A stretch of 60,466 nucleotides of DNA from an uncultured Alphaproteobacteria bacterium (GTDB lineage Bacteria; Pseudomonadota; Alphaproteobacteria; Micropepsales; Micropepsaceae). The position numbers and the translations under genes are program-made. Numbering within the stretch: the stretch's first letter is position 1; every line of letters starts with the position of its first letter. The notes beneath the pieces were generated by a model that saw only the letters and a program-made list of their open reading frames with translations, did not search any database and was not told where the DNA came from. The stretch spans positions 1 through 60,466 of the forward strand of contig CAIOYY010000001.1 of the NCBI GenBank assembly GCA_903862715.1. Direction: 5' to 3'. This document shows positions 46,967 to 56,400 of this stretch, piece after piece.

Positions 46967-47539
46967 CTATTTTGCGCCGAACATCCGGCGAAGCCTATTC
47001 AGGAACACCTTGAACATCAGCGAAAATCCGGAGATGGGCTTTGCCGCCGTCATCGGCTGGTTGGACGCGGCCGAGGCGTCCGATCCCGAATGCACAAGCT
47101 GGGCGCGCAGATTGGCCGCGAATTCGCCGATGACCTGATTGGCGACTTCCTGAATCATGCCCGAGGCGCGGCCATATTGGGCCACCGCGCCGGACAGTGT
47201 GAGGTCGGTCTTCACATTCACCGTTGATCCCGCGCCAGAGGGAACGACTTCAAAATCGACATCGGCGTGGGCATTGCCACGACCCTTGGAATCCTTGCCC
47301 TGCCCGCGCAGCCGCGCAACGCGCTTTTCGTGATCGATATCGGTGAATTTCACCTGACCTGCGAAAGACAGGGCGACGGGGCCAAGCCTTACGCCAACCT
47401 TGCCATTGTAGGTCTGATCGGCTTCGACACCGGTGAGCTCCGCACCCGGGACACAAGGCGCAATGCGTTCAACATCGAGGAGCAGCTTCCATGCTTCCGC
47501 CGGCGGCAACGGCACGTCGAAACTGTTGCGGATTTCCAT
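46967..47539 (-). CDS. CoxG / SRPBCC family protein
   Basis: A 190-residue protein of the START-like SRPBCC superfamily, closest in pattern to CoxG (carbon monoxide dehydrogenase subunit G): SFDVPLPPAEAWKLLLDVERIAPCVPGAEL, VGVRLGPVALSFAGQV and a C-terminal helix with ASGMIQEVANQVIGEFAANL. A basic, hydrophobic tail (SLMFKVFLNRLRRMF) could associate with the membrane; CoxG is reported to anchor CO dehydrogenase to the membrane in carboxydotrophs. No coxM, coxS or coxL is in the window, so the role here is unknown. It lies between pyrE and pyrD. Confidence 0.8.
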   Translation of the reverse strand: MEIRNSFDVPLPPAEAWKLLLDVERIAPCVPGAELTGVEADQTYNGKVGVRLGPVALSFAGQVKFTDIDHEKRVARLRGQGKDSKGRGNAHADVDFEVVPSGAGSTVNVKTDLTLSGAVAQYGRASGMIQEVANQVIGEFAANLRAQLVHSGSDASAASNQPMTAAKPISGFSLMFKVFLNRLRRMFGAK

Positions 47540-47586
47540 GTTTCCTAACTCCCGATGATCCAGCGGCGGTTTTCGTCCGCGTTATT

Positions 47587-48273
47587 TTATCCGCCCGCGC
47601 CTGCTGTTCCGCCATGCGCTTTCGACCAGCCGATGGGATCGCGCATGAAGGTTTCGACTTCGGCGAGTCTGCCCGCGTCGAATTTTCCGCTGGCCTTCGC
47701 GACAGGCAGAACATCCCACCACGTCGCCAGTGCATGATGGGTCACGCCGAGATCGGTCAACGTCTTCAGGCCACCGGGGAAAATATCGTAATAGAAGAAG
47801 GCGAAGGCATGTTCCGAAACGCAACCTGCCTGCCGTAGCGCATTGATGAACGTCACCTTGCTGCCGCCGTCGGTGGTTAGATCTTCAACCAGAAGCACAT
47901 TCTGGCCTTCCTTGACCTCGCCTTCGATCTGCGCGTTGCGGCCGAACCCCTTCGGTTTCTTACGAATGTACTGCATCGGCAGCATCATGCGCTCCGACAT
48001 CCACGCGGCGAACGCGATGCCGGCGGTTTCACCGCCCGCCACGGCATCGAATGCTTCGAAACCGACTTCACGTTCAATGGTGCTGACACCGAAATCGATT
48101 AGCGCCCGGCGCACGCGCGGGAACGAGATAATCCTGCGGCAATCGGTATAGACGGGACTGGCAAGACCCGAGGTGTAAATGAAGGGCTTGCCGTCATAGA
48201 AGCGGACCGCGTTGATCTCGAGGAGCATCCGCGCGGTGAGTTCCGCGATCGTTTTCTTGTCTTCCCGTGCCAT
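47587..48273 (-). CDS. pyrE: orotate phosphoribosyltransferase PyrE
   Basis: A 228-residue type I phosphoribosyltransferase making OMP from orotate and PRPP. The PRPP-binding motif is [32 protein letters not shown] and [18 protein letters not shown] are conserved, and the flexible-loop Lys segment is [21 protein letters not shown] 48273 begins the first helix. It is the upstream gene of the pyrE-coxG-like-pyrD run. Confidence 0.93.
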   Translation of the reverse strand: MAREDKKTIAELTARMLLEINAVRFYDGKPFIYTSGLASPVYTDCRRIISFPRVRRALIDFGVSTIEREVGFEAFDAVAGGETAGIAFAAWMSERMMLPMQYIRKKPKGFGRNAQIEGEVKEGQNVLLVEDLTTDGGSKVTFINALRQAGCVSEHAFAFFYYDIFPGGLKTLTDLGVTHHALATWWDVLPVAKASGKFDAGRLAEVETFMRDPIGWSKAHGGTAGAGG

Positions 48274-48403
48274 TACCGCCCCCGCTCTTCGCCGCCGTTT
48301 ATGGCAGACGCGGCGGGCAGGTTCAGCGGAATTCGCAGGCACGGCGGAAAGATTCACAGCGCCAAATTGCCGCGAAGGACGGGAGACAAAACCGAAGGAA
48401 GTG

Positions 48404-48453
48404 GTAAATACTTACTAGTAATATAACGAATTAAACGCCTCAGAATAAGTATT
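48404..48453. repeat. AT-rich intergenic segment with an inverted repeat
   Basis: Between pyrE and the HerA-like gene (48274-48520) the DNA turns markedly AT-rich from about 48400 to 48515. Perfect 8-bp arms (48407-48414 and 48446-48453) are separated by 31 nt. It fits a promoter or operator region for pyrE on the minus strand, at 130-180 nt upstream. No named site is recognised. Confidence 0.35.
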
Positions 48454-48520
48454 CACCCGGTTCTTCTTGCCGGAACTCTGACAAATACGTCATTTTTACT
48501 TCGTAGCTATAGCAAAAGGC

Positions 48521-50212
48521 TTATCGTTGCCGCCCGGCATAGCGCCAGCGAGCCACCGTCTCTTCGAGCTTCCTCCGATCCATGCCGTTTTCTTTCCAGG
48601 ACTTGGAGAAGCCCTCGTGCCGGCTCTTAGGCAGACCATTGTCGTCGATGGGGTGGAAGCGGATACGCATCGGCATCGGGACCCCCTGCCCCAGGACGAT
48701 GGCCTCTCGGTCGCCGAGGAGCGGCAGATAAGCGAGAAGATCGAGGGCGCTGTCATGGGTGTTGGCGCGCATGACCTCCTGATCACGGTCGGTAGTCAGG
48801 CGCAGCGCGATGGCCGTGCTGCACTGAGAAATGATGGTGGTGTCGAGTTCGGACGGACGTTGCGTCACGAGGGCGAGAGAGACACCGTATTTCCGGCCTT
48901 CCTTGGCGATGCGCGCCAGCGCCTGACGTGTGGGCAAAAAGCGGTCGGTTGTGTTGGCGGGCGCGTAACGGTGCGCCTCCTCGCAAACGATCAGCATGGG
49001 CAGCGTGCCCTCGCTCCACACAGCGAGATCGAAAGCGAGGCGGGCCAGCAGCGAGATGACGATATCGAGAATTTCGGCGGGAACGGAGGCGAGATCGATG
49101 ACCGTGATCGGGCGGCCTTCGTTGGGCACACGGAAAATGCGGCTCAGTACATCGACCATCGTGTCTTCGACGGTGTAGCTGCCGAACATGAAGCCGTAAC
49201 GAGGGTCGGATACCAACGCGTCGATGCGCGTTCTCAACCGGCGATAGGGAAGTGTGCCATGTGCGCGGTCGAGTTTTCCCACCTGTTCATCCAGGAAGGC
49301 CGTGACATCGGCAAGACGGAATAGCGACGGGGTATCGACCGTGATGCCAGCGCCTTCGACCCGCCGAATGCGCCCGCTCTGCATTTCAAAATAACGCCGT
49401 TTGGAAGCCAGAATGGCTTCCGAAAGAATTTCCACTTCGGCGTCGTGGTTGCCGTCCGTTCCGGTGAGCGCGGCGCATAATTCCTGAAAGTTCAGAAGCC
49501 AGAATGGCAGGCGGAGATTTCCCGGCGTTATGAGTTCGGCCTTGTTGCCGAAGGCACGGGCATATTCGTTATGAATATCCAGAACGACGATGTGTGCGCT
49601 GTGATGCTGGATGAGAACCTGACTGAGGATACAGGTCACGGCACTCGATTTTCCGCTTCCCGTCGTGCCGACGACAATGAAATGCTTCCCGAATAATTCA
49701 TCGATCAGAAAAAGCGCGGGTACCGTGCTGTCCTGGTAGAGCGTGCCGACATCAATGGTCGCCGCCTGCGGCTGGCGATAGACGATGGAAAGCTCCTCGC
49801 CGGTGACAGGCATGACGGCATCGCCGATCGTCGGAAAATGCGCGACACCGCGGGTGAATCGCAATTTTCTGCCGCCGTCATCATTGTAGATTTCCCCTGC
49901 GAGGCTGATCTCGATCAGGCTGAGTTCGTCGGCTTTCTCATCTATACCGCTGGGCATGGGCGTGCTCATGCCAGAGATGATTCCGATCACCGACGCGAAC
50001 GGCGTCGGGATTTTGACCAGTGAACCAATTTCGATGCGTCCGACGGTGCCGCCTGAATTTGCGGGATCGAGGCGCTCGAGCACCGCAACCGCCTGAATGC
50101 CCGTCACGGAAACCACATGTCCGAAGCGTATCGGCTGCGGCGCTTTTACCGCCGCTTCAAGGGCACGTTCGGACGGCGTAAGGAGAATGTTCGCGAGACG
50201 GTTCATGGTCAT
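48521..50212 (-). CDS. HerA-like DNA translocase ATPase (HAS-barrel + DUF87)
   Basis: A 563-residue FtsK/HerA superfamily ATPase. Residues ~20-150 form a HAS-type beta-barrel (VTGIQAVAVLERL, GRIEIGSLVKI). Walker A is GTTGSGKSSAV with Lys188; LDIHNEYARAFG follows. Walker B is MLIVCEEAHRYAP near residue 411, and RIAKEGRKYGVSLALVTQRPSELDTTIISQC is the conserved C-terminal half with sensor residues. HerA works with NurA nuclease in archaea and with varied partners in bacterial defence; no nuclease gene is adjacent. The nearest gene upstream is a frameshifted histidine kinase, 7 nt away on the same strand. Confidence 0.88.
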   Translation of the reverse strand: MTMNRLANILLTPSERALEAAVKAPQPIRFGHVVSVTGIQAVAVLERLDPANSGGTVGRIEIGSLVKIPTPFASVIGIISGMSTPMPSGIDEKADELSLIEISLAGEIYNDDGGRKLRFTRGVAHFPTIGDAVMPVTGEELSIVYRQPQAATIDVGTLYQDSTVPALFLIDELFGKHFIVVGTTGSGKSSAVTCILSQVLIQHHSAHIVVLDIHNEYARAFGNKAELITPGNLRLPFWLLNFQELCAALTGTDGNHDAEVEILSEAILASKRRYFEMQSGRIRRVEGAGITVDTPSLFRLADVTAFLDEQVGKLDRAHGTLPYRRLRTRIDALVSDPRYGFMFGSYTVEDTMVDVLSRIFRVPNEGRPITVIDLASVPAEILDIVISLLARLAFDLAVWSEGTLPMLIVCEEAHRYAPANTTDRFLPTRQALARIAKEGRKYGVSLALVTQRPSELDTTIISQCSTAIALRLTTDRDQEVMRANTHDSALDLLAYLPLLGDREAIVLGQGVPMPMRIRFHPIDDNGLPKSRHEGFSKSWKENGMDRRKLEETVARWRYAGRQR

Positions 50213-50218
50213 GTCTTT

Positions 50219-51081
50219 TCAAGCCGCGGATGCAGAAGCGCCACTGTGCGCCCGTGCGATGTGAACGGGAACGGTAAAGGCGACTGTTGTTCCTGCACCC
50301 GGCGTACTGTCGACATGGAATTTTCCGCCATGCTGCAGAATAAGGGCTTTCGCAATCGGGAGGCCGAGGCCTGTACCTTCCTGCTCGCGGTCGTAATGCC
50401 ATTGTATCTGGGCAAAAGGTTTCAACGCGTGCTCGACTTCTTCCGCGGACATGCCTCGCCCGGAATCACTGACGGCGACAGTGACCGTGCCCGCCTCTCC
50501 CGTGGTCGCAACCAGAAAAATTTTTCCGCCCACCGGGGGAACTTGTTCGCATTGGACAGAAGATTGAGCAGAACCTGTTTCAGGCGAAGTTCGTCAGCCG
50601 AGACGAGCGGAAGATTTTCCTGAACACGCATGTTGAAGACCTGGTTTTTCTCCTGAAACCTCGGACGCAAGAAAACGCTGCTCGCTTCGATGATGTCGGT
50701 CAACGAGGCCAGCTGGATTTTCAGAATGAATTTTCCGGCTTCAATCTTTGAGATGTCGAGAATGTCGCCAATGATTCCGAGAAGATGACGTCCGGCGCGC
50801 GCGATATGCGCCGCATATTCCTTCGTGGACTCGGATTGAAGTTCGTCATCCTGAAGCTGCTGCAGAAGATCCCCGAAGCCGATGATGGCGTTCAGCGGCG
50901 TGCGCAATTCGTGACTCATATTGGCGAGAAATTCCGTTTTCGCTCGGCTCGCTGCAGCGGATTCGAGCGCGGCGGCACGCAACGCCCGTTCTGCGCGTCT
51001 GCGCGACACCAGTTGCCCCATATCGGCCGAATAGGCGGAGAGCAGAGAGGGGCGACGAGGCCGAGGGCGCAAACGGGGCAT
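50219..51081 (-). pseudogene. cytoplasmic sensor histidine kinase with a one-base frameshift
   Basis: The 5' part (from 51081) encodes a HisKA domain with His57 in NMSHELRTPLNAIIGFG and continues to the N-box region (LLNLLSNANKF). The frame then breaks at a G5 run on the plus strand (50535-50539), and the rest of the ATPase domain (GGKIFLVATT, VSDSGRGMS, GTGLGLPIAKALI) continues in another frame to 50219. Most family members have TTC ACC CCG GTG here; loss of one A from that string gives exactly the observed bases. No transmembrane or input domain is seen. It is either a recent frameshift or a homopolymer-type sequence error. Confidence 0.82.
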
Positions 51082-51224
51082 GGGACGTCCGGACGAGTTC
51101 AGTCAATACCGTACCGAAACGTCGTTAACGCATCGTATTCAATGGTTTTTCGGACGAGAACTTCGCCGTTAAGAAATGGGTAAGTTTTACTCGACCAGCG
51201 CCTGACGCCCCTTGTGGCAGAGGA

Positions 51225-52043
51225 TCAGCTTTTACCTGTGCGCTTCTTGGCGATCAGGCGATCGAAATGGCGGTCCAGCACAGGCCGGAGAAAGCTATGG
51301 GTCCAGCCGAGTGTCGCCATTTCCCAGCCGGGAGCCACGACGAAGCGGCCTTTCTCAACCCCCTGAACGATCTTGTCGGCGACGCCATCGGCTGACCAGA
51401 CCTTGGCCGAGCCGGTGATCAGCTTGGTCTCGGCGGGTTTGACTAGATTCTCCGCATGCAGTTGCGGAGTGTCGGTATCCGGGGGGTAAACGATGGTGAG
51501 CGTAACACCATCCGGGCGAAGCTCCCCACGAAGGGCCTCCGCGAGACCACGCAGTGCAAATTTGGTGGGGCCATAGGCGGTGTAACCGTAAATGCCCATG
51601 AGCCCGGCGCCCGACGAAACGAGAACGATATTGCCCGAGCGCCGCGCCCTCATGGCGGGCAGCACCGCCTGGATGGCATGCAGCGTGCCGAAATAATTGA
51701 CCGTCATCTGCTCCTCGAAGGTCTCGATAGGCAGTTCGGCGAAATAACCCGGGCGCACGATGCCCGCCGAGTTTAAGAGAATGTCCGGTGTCCCGAAGCG
51801 CGCGGCCGCCTCGGCAAGCGCGTTCTGGATCGCGGCGCGATCCGCAACGTCCGCGGATACCCCGACGATCTCGTTTTCGGCGGTACGGTCAGAAACCCGT
51901 ATCTCGGACAGCGCCGTCTCAAGAACTTCCGACCGGCGCGCGATGATGGTGACATTCGCGCCCTTCTGGAAATAGCGCGCGGCGACGGCCTTGCCGATGC
52001 CGCTGGAGCCACCGGTGACGATCACATGACGGCGTTCATTCAT
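51225..52043 (-). CDS. SDR family reductase, 3-ketodihydrosphingosine reductase (KDSR)-like
   Basis: A 272-residue short-chain dehydrogenase. The cofactor motif is TGGSSGIG near the N-terminus, the catalytic Tyr and Lys are in YTAYGPTKFAL, and the Ser is in VLVSSGAGLMGIYG. The stretch VYPPDTDTPQL matches the signature of 3-ketodihydrosphingosine (3-ketosphinganine) reductases, where YPPDTDTP is highly conserved. A hydrophobic C-terminal part and basic end (HFDRLIAKKRTGKS) may associate with membranes. It lies 40 nt downstream of the alpha-oxoamine synthase gene on the same strand, so it would reduce that enzyme's 2-amino-3-ketone product to an amino alcohol. Confidence 0.85.
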   Translation of the reverse strand: MNERRHVIVTGGSSGIGKAVAARYFQKGANVTIIARRSEVLETALSEIRVSDRTAENEIVGVSADVADRAAIQNALAEAAARFGTPDILLNSAGIVRPGYFAELPIETFEEQMTVNYFGTLHAIQAVLPAMRARRSGNIVLVSSGAGLMGIYGYTAYGPTKFALRGLAEALRGELRPDGVTLTIVYPPDTDTPQLHAENLVKPAETKLITGSAKVWSADGVADKIVQGVEKGRFVVAPGWEMATLGWTHSFLRPVLDRHFDRLIAKKRTGKS

Positions 52044-52083
52044 GAAGGGATGCCTTTGAGAGCCTAAGGGCGTTCACGAAAGG

Positions 52084-53436
52084 TCATGCATTGCCGCGCA
52101 GGCGTGCTAGCTCGCCCGCGACGGCCGCGACCGTTTGATGAATCTGTTCTTCCGTATGCGCGCTGGTGACGAAGAAGCGTAGACGCGACGCCTTCTCGCT
52201 TACCGCAGGATAGAGAACCGGCTGAACATTTATGCCGCGGGCCAGCAGCGCATTCGATAAGGCAATGCTCATCATCGAATCGCCGACGATCACGGGGATG
52301 ACGGCGGTGCCGCCGCTATGACCGGTATCCAGTTTTTTCTGACGCGCGAGATCGAGAAATAATTTGGAGCGGGCGCGCAGCGTCGTAACGCGCTGGGGTT
52401 CGTCTTGCATGATCTCAAGCGCGGCGAGCGAGGCTGCGGCGTTGGGCGGCGAGATGCCCACGCTGTAAAGAAAACCCGGCGCGGAATATTTCAGATATTC
52501 GACGACTTCCCTGCCCGCTGCGACATAGCCGCCGCAACTGGCGAGCGTCTTGCTCAAGGTTCCCATCCAGAGATCGGCATCGCTGCCTTTCAACCCGAAA
52601 TGTTCACGGATGCCATAGCCGCGTTCGCCCAGAACGCCGAGTGAATGGGCCTCGTCGATCATCAGAAAGGCGCGATGCTTGTTACGCAACTCGACGAAGC
52701 GCGGAAGTTCCGGCACATCTCCGTCCATGCTGTAGACGCCCTCGACGAAGATCAGCGCCTTGTGATGGTCGCCCCGAAAATCGCCGAGCAGACGGTCCAG
52801 CGTCCGCCAGTCATTGTGCGGGAAGGGAATGCGTTTGGCGCCCGACAGAAGCGCGCCCTGAATCGCGGAATTATGCGCCAGTTCATCATGGAAGATGACG
52901 TCGCTATGGCCGAAGAGATGCCCGATGGTGGTGACATTGGTCGCATGGCCGCTGACGAAGACAATGCAATCTTCGACATCCATCATTTCGGCGAGAGCGC
53001 GTTCCAGCTTTGCCTGCACCGGTCGCTCACCGGACGCGATGCGACTCGCGGAAACGGAGGTACCGTATTGATCGATGGCGTCTTTCGCTGCCTGGGAAAC
53101 GGTCGCTTCTCCCGACAGGCCGAGATAATTGTAATTGGCAAAGTTGATAAATTCGCGGCCCTTTATGGTGGTGACGCCACGCGCAATCGATTCATTGACC
53201 AGAAAATAGGGATTCTGAAGGCCATGCCGGGCGAGCGCTTCATGCTGCGCACGCAGGGCCTGCACCGCCGGATCAAGCGCGAACTTATGCGCACTCTCGT
53301 CGATGACCCGTTTGCCGGGCTTCACCACACTCGCATTCTGCTGGGCGCGCTTGCGCAGGATTTCCTTCACAAGCTCGCGCTTCTGCTGCACCGGCTTATT
53401 CGGAGCGTCCTCATGCGCGGACGCTTCGTCAGCCAC
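52084..53436 (-). CDS. PLP-dependent alpha-oxoamine synthase (serine palmitoyltransferase-like)
   Basis: A 450-residue fold-type I PLP enzyme of the family containing serine palmitoyltransferase, KBL, ALAS and AONS. The PLP Lys is Lys296 in GTLSKTLASCGGY; Asp and His contacts are in MIDEAHSLGVLGERG and FHDELAHNS. The family start FINFANYNYLGLSG occurs at about residue 100, so there is an extra N-terminal arm of roughly 50 residues, rich in Lys and Arg. The enzyme condenses an amino acid with an acyl thioester, losing CO2. GTG 53436 overlaps the PKS stop by 8 nt, implying coupled translation and direct use of the PKS-bound chain. Amino acid specificity (Ser, Ala or Gly) cannot be read safely. 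Confidence 0.9.
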   Translation of the reverse strand: MADEASAHEDAPNKPVQQKRELVKEILRKRAQQNASVVKPGKRVIDESAHKFALDPAVQALRAQHEALARHGLQNPYFLVNESIARGVTTIKGREFINFANYNYLGLSGEATVSQAAKDAIDQYGTSVSASRIASGERPVQAKLERALAEMMDVEDCIVFVSGHATNVTTIGHLFGHSDVIFHDELAHNSAIQGALLSGAKRIPFPHNDWRTLDRLLGDFRGDHHKALIFVEGVYSMDGDVPELPRFVELRNKHRAFLMIDEAHSLGVLGERGYGIREHFGLKGSDADLWMGTLSKTLASCGGYVAAGREVVEYLKYSAPGFLYSVGISPPNAAASLAALEIMQDEPQRVTTLRARSKLFLDLARQKKLDTGHSGGTAVIPVIVGDSMMSIALSNALLARGINVQPVLYPAVSEKASRLRFFVTSAHTEEQIHQTVAAVAGELARLRGNA

Positions 53437-56400
53437 TGACGCTCTCCCCGCCGAGAATTTTCTTCAGCATGCGATCGCCCTCGATCATGGCGGCGGATTC
53501 GGCTTTGGCCGCGGGTGCGTCCGTTGCCGAAGACTTCAGCTGCAGACGATCAAGCAGACGATCGGCCAACGCCATCAGAGACCCGTCGCGCGACAATTCC
53601 ATGACCGGAATATTGAGACCGAAACGTTTTTCGATGGCAAGCTGCACTTCGACCATCATAAGCGAATCGACGCCCATATCGGTAAGCGCCTGGCCCGTAT
53701 CCAGGCGGTCGGGCGACAGGCGCAGCACCTGTGCGATATCGGCCTTGAGATAAGCCATCAACGCGCCATGCCGCTGCGCGACATCGAGCGCCGCCAGCTC
53801 GGCGACAACCGGATTGGCGGCGTCGGCAACCCCGCGCGTCGCGCCGATCAGCTCGGAGAATTTCGGCGACTCGGCGGCCTTCGAATTGAAATCGGCCCAG
53901 CGTCCCCAATCGATATCGATAACACCGACCGAGACATCGCCCCGGCGCAACACGTCGCCCAGCGCCTTCACGGCGACGGCAGGCGGAATGCTACCGATGC
54001 CGACGCGATTGAGCCATTCCTCAATGGCGGGATCGCGCGCGGCCATCCCGACCTCGCCGATAGCGCCCCAATTGATGCTGGTCGCCGGCAAGCCTTGCGC
54101 CGCGCGAAAACGCGCGAGCGAATCGAGGAAGGCGTTTGCCGCGCCGTAATTCGCCTGACCGGGATTTCCGACCAGCGCCGACACCGAAGAGAACAGCACG
54201 AAATAATCGAGCGCGAGACCTCGCGTCAGGCGATGGAGGACCCAGGCGCCTTCCGCCTTGGCCTTCATCACGCGCGCGAAACGCTCAGGATCGAGATGCA
54301 CAAGCAGCGCATCGTCGAGTACCGCCGCTGCATGGAAAACGCCGCGCAAAGGCGGCAAGCCGCCCGCGATACGGTCGAAAAGCCTGCGCAGTGCATGCTC
54401 GTCGGAAATATCGGCGGCTACCGAGACGACATGCACGCCGCGCTTGGCAAGGCGTTCGAGCGTCGTATTGGCGTCGTCGCTAGTAGGACCGGTGCGTCCA
54501 AGAAGAACGAGGGTTCGCGCCCCCTCATCCACCATCCATTCGGCGACCTTCAGGCCGAACGCGCCGAATCCGCCGGTGACGAGATAGCTGCCATTGGCGC
54601 GGAACAAGGGCTTTTTTGCCGGAACGAGCGGGAGTTTCTCTCCTTCGATCCGCACGACGATCTTGCCCATATGTTCGGCGCGCCGCATCAGCTGGCACGC
54701 TTCGAGAAGATCGGCGATGGGATATTCGGTAACCGGGACAGGCTGGAAATTTCCCTCGACGAAATGTTCCCAAACTTCCGCGAGAAGTTCGTCGAACAGT
54801 TCGGGCTTTTCCGCCAGCATGCGGTCCACATCGACCGAGGAGAACATCAGATTGCGGTTGAAAGGACGAAGGCCGAGGCCGCGATTTTCGTCGATGTCGC
54901 GCTTGCCGATCTCGATGAACCGCCCGAAAGGCGCGAGCAGCGAAACACTTTTGTCCTGCGCCTCGCCCGTAAGGAAGTTGAGCACCACATCGACGCCCGC
55001 GCCATCGGTGACGCGTTTCACGTCATCGACGAAATCGAGGGAGCGGGAATCAAAGACATGCTCCACACCGAGCGAGCGCAAATATGCGCGCTTCTTTTCG
55101 CTGCCCGCCGTGGCGATGACCTCTGCGCCGCACCAGCGCGCAACCTGAATGGCCGCAAGTCCGACGCCACCGCTAGCGGCATGCAGCAATACCCGTTCGC
55201 CCCGGCGCAGACGCGACAGGCGATGCAGACCATAATAGGCGGTGACGAAGGCAATCGGCGCGCCCGCAAGGGCATACAGATCGACATCTTCGAGCGCCGG
55301 AACACCGTGCACATCCTTTGCGAGAACTGTGGCGTAGCTGCGGAAACAGCCATGCGGCAGCGTCGCAACCAGCCGGTCGCCGACCGCGTATTTCTCGACG
55401 CGGTCGCCGATGCGCACCACTTCGACTGCCGCCTCCATGCCGATGGCCTTGCCGAAGAAGGTGCCGTTTAGCACATCGTCGGATAACACGCCCAGCATTT
55501 TGAGGACGTCCTTGAAGTTCAACGACACACCGATGATGCGCAGTTCCACTTCATCGGGTGCGGGCGTGCGGCGGGCGCATTCGGCAAAGCGCAAGGAGCT
55601 GAGATCGCCAAGACGCGTCAGTTCCATTTCAAAGGGCGTCGACGCCGAGCGCGTGACAGCCTGTTCGGCCGTATCGGCGGCAGCGGCGCTAATGCGATGG
55701 AGGCGATGCACGAAACGTTTACCGCCGCGGAAGGCGACTTCATCTTCGGCGTCGTCCGCCAGGAATTCAGCCACGAGCGCATCGATGCTGGCATCGTCAT
55801 AGCTATCGTCGAAATCGATCAGCGCGCACCGGAAATCCGGATGTTCATTCATGATCACGCGGCCGAGGCCCCACAGCGCGTGCTGCTGCGGGCAACGCAC
55901 TTCGAGATCCTCCCCAATGCGATGAACCTGCCGCGTGACGATGAAAAGTCGCGGCTTGGTTTCGTCGTCCTGTTCGGCCAGTTCCTGCAACAGGCGTAAC
56001 GCGACCGTGCAGGTGGTGACGCCGGTCGGGTCGTCGCCGGCGAGGCTTTCCTCGATACCGCCAAGATAGGCGATGCCGCGGATCGGCTTGTCCTTGCGTG
56101 CATCGAACAAGCGGGCCCAGTCCTGCTTGCTGTCGAGGGCCATACGAAATGTGTTCGGCTGTTCCTTGACGAAGGTTGGCCCATGACGAACCTGGAAACA
56201 GGCAATGCCCTGTGCGGTGAGACAGGCTTCGACGTCGTCGCCGAAACGCGTATCGTCGGAAACGATCATCCACTCGCCCGCAACCTGCGATATCGGTTCG
56301 AGCGAGGTGTGAGGTTCGGCTTCCTGCCACTCATAGGAATAAAGCCAGTTGCCGGCGGGATCGCCCTGCGCGGCACTGTCGGCTTTGGGAAGGCCTTGCG

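Noticed and set aside
46967..47539. CO dehydrogenase locus
   Set aside because: Only a CoxG-like gene is present; no coxM, coxS, coxL or molybdenum cofactor genes are in the window.
48521..50212. HerA-based antiphage defence system
   Set aside because: No NurA, SIR2, DUF4297 or other nuclease gene is adjacent, and the protein has a plain HAS-barrel plus DUF87 architecture.
53303..55471. 722-codon open frame on the plus strand, antisense to the PKS
   Set aside because: It lies wholly inside well-supported PKS and oxoamine synthase coding sequence, has Arg/His-rich low-complexity translation and no domain; long antisense frames are common in GC-rich DNA.
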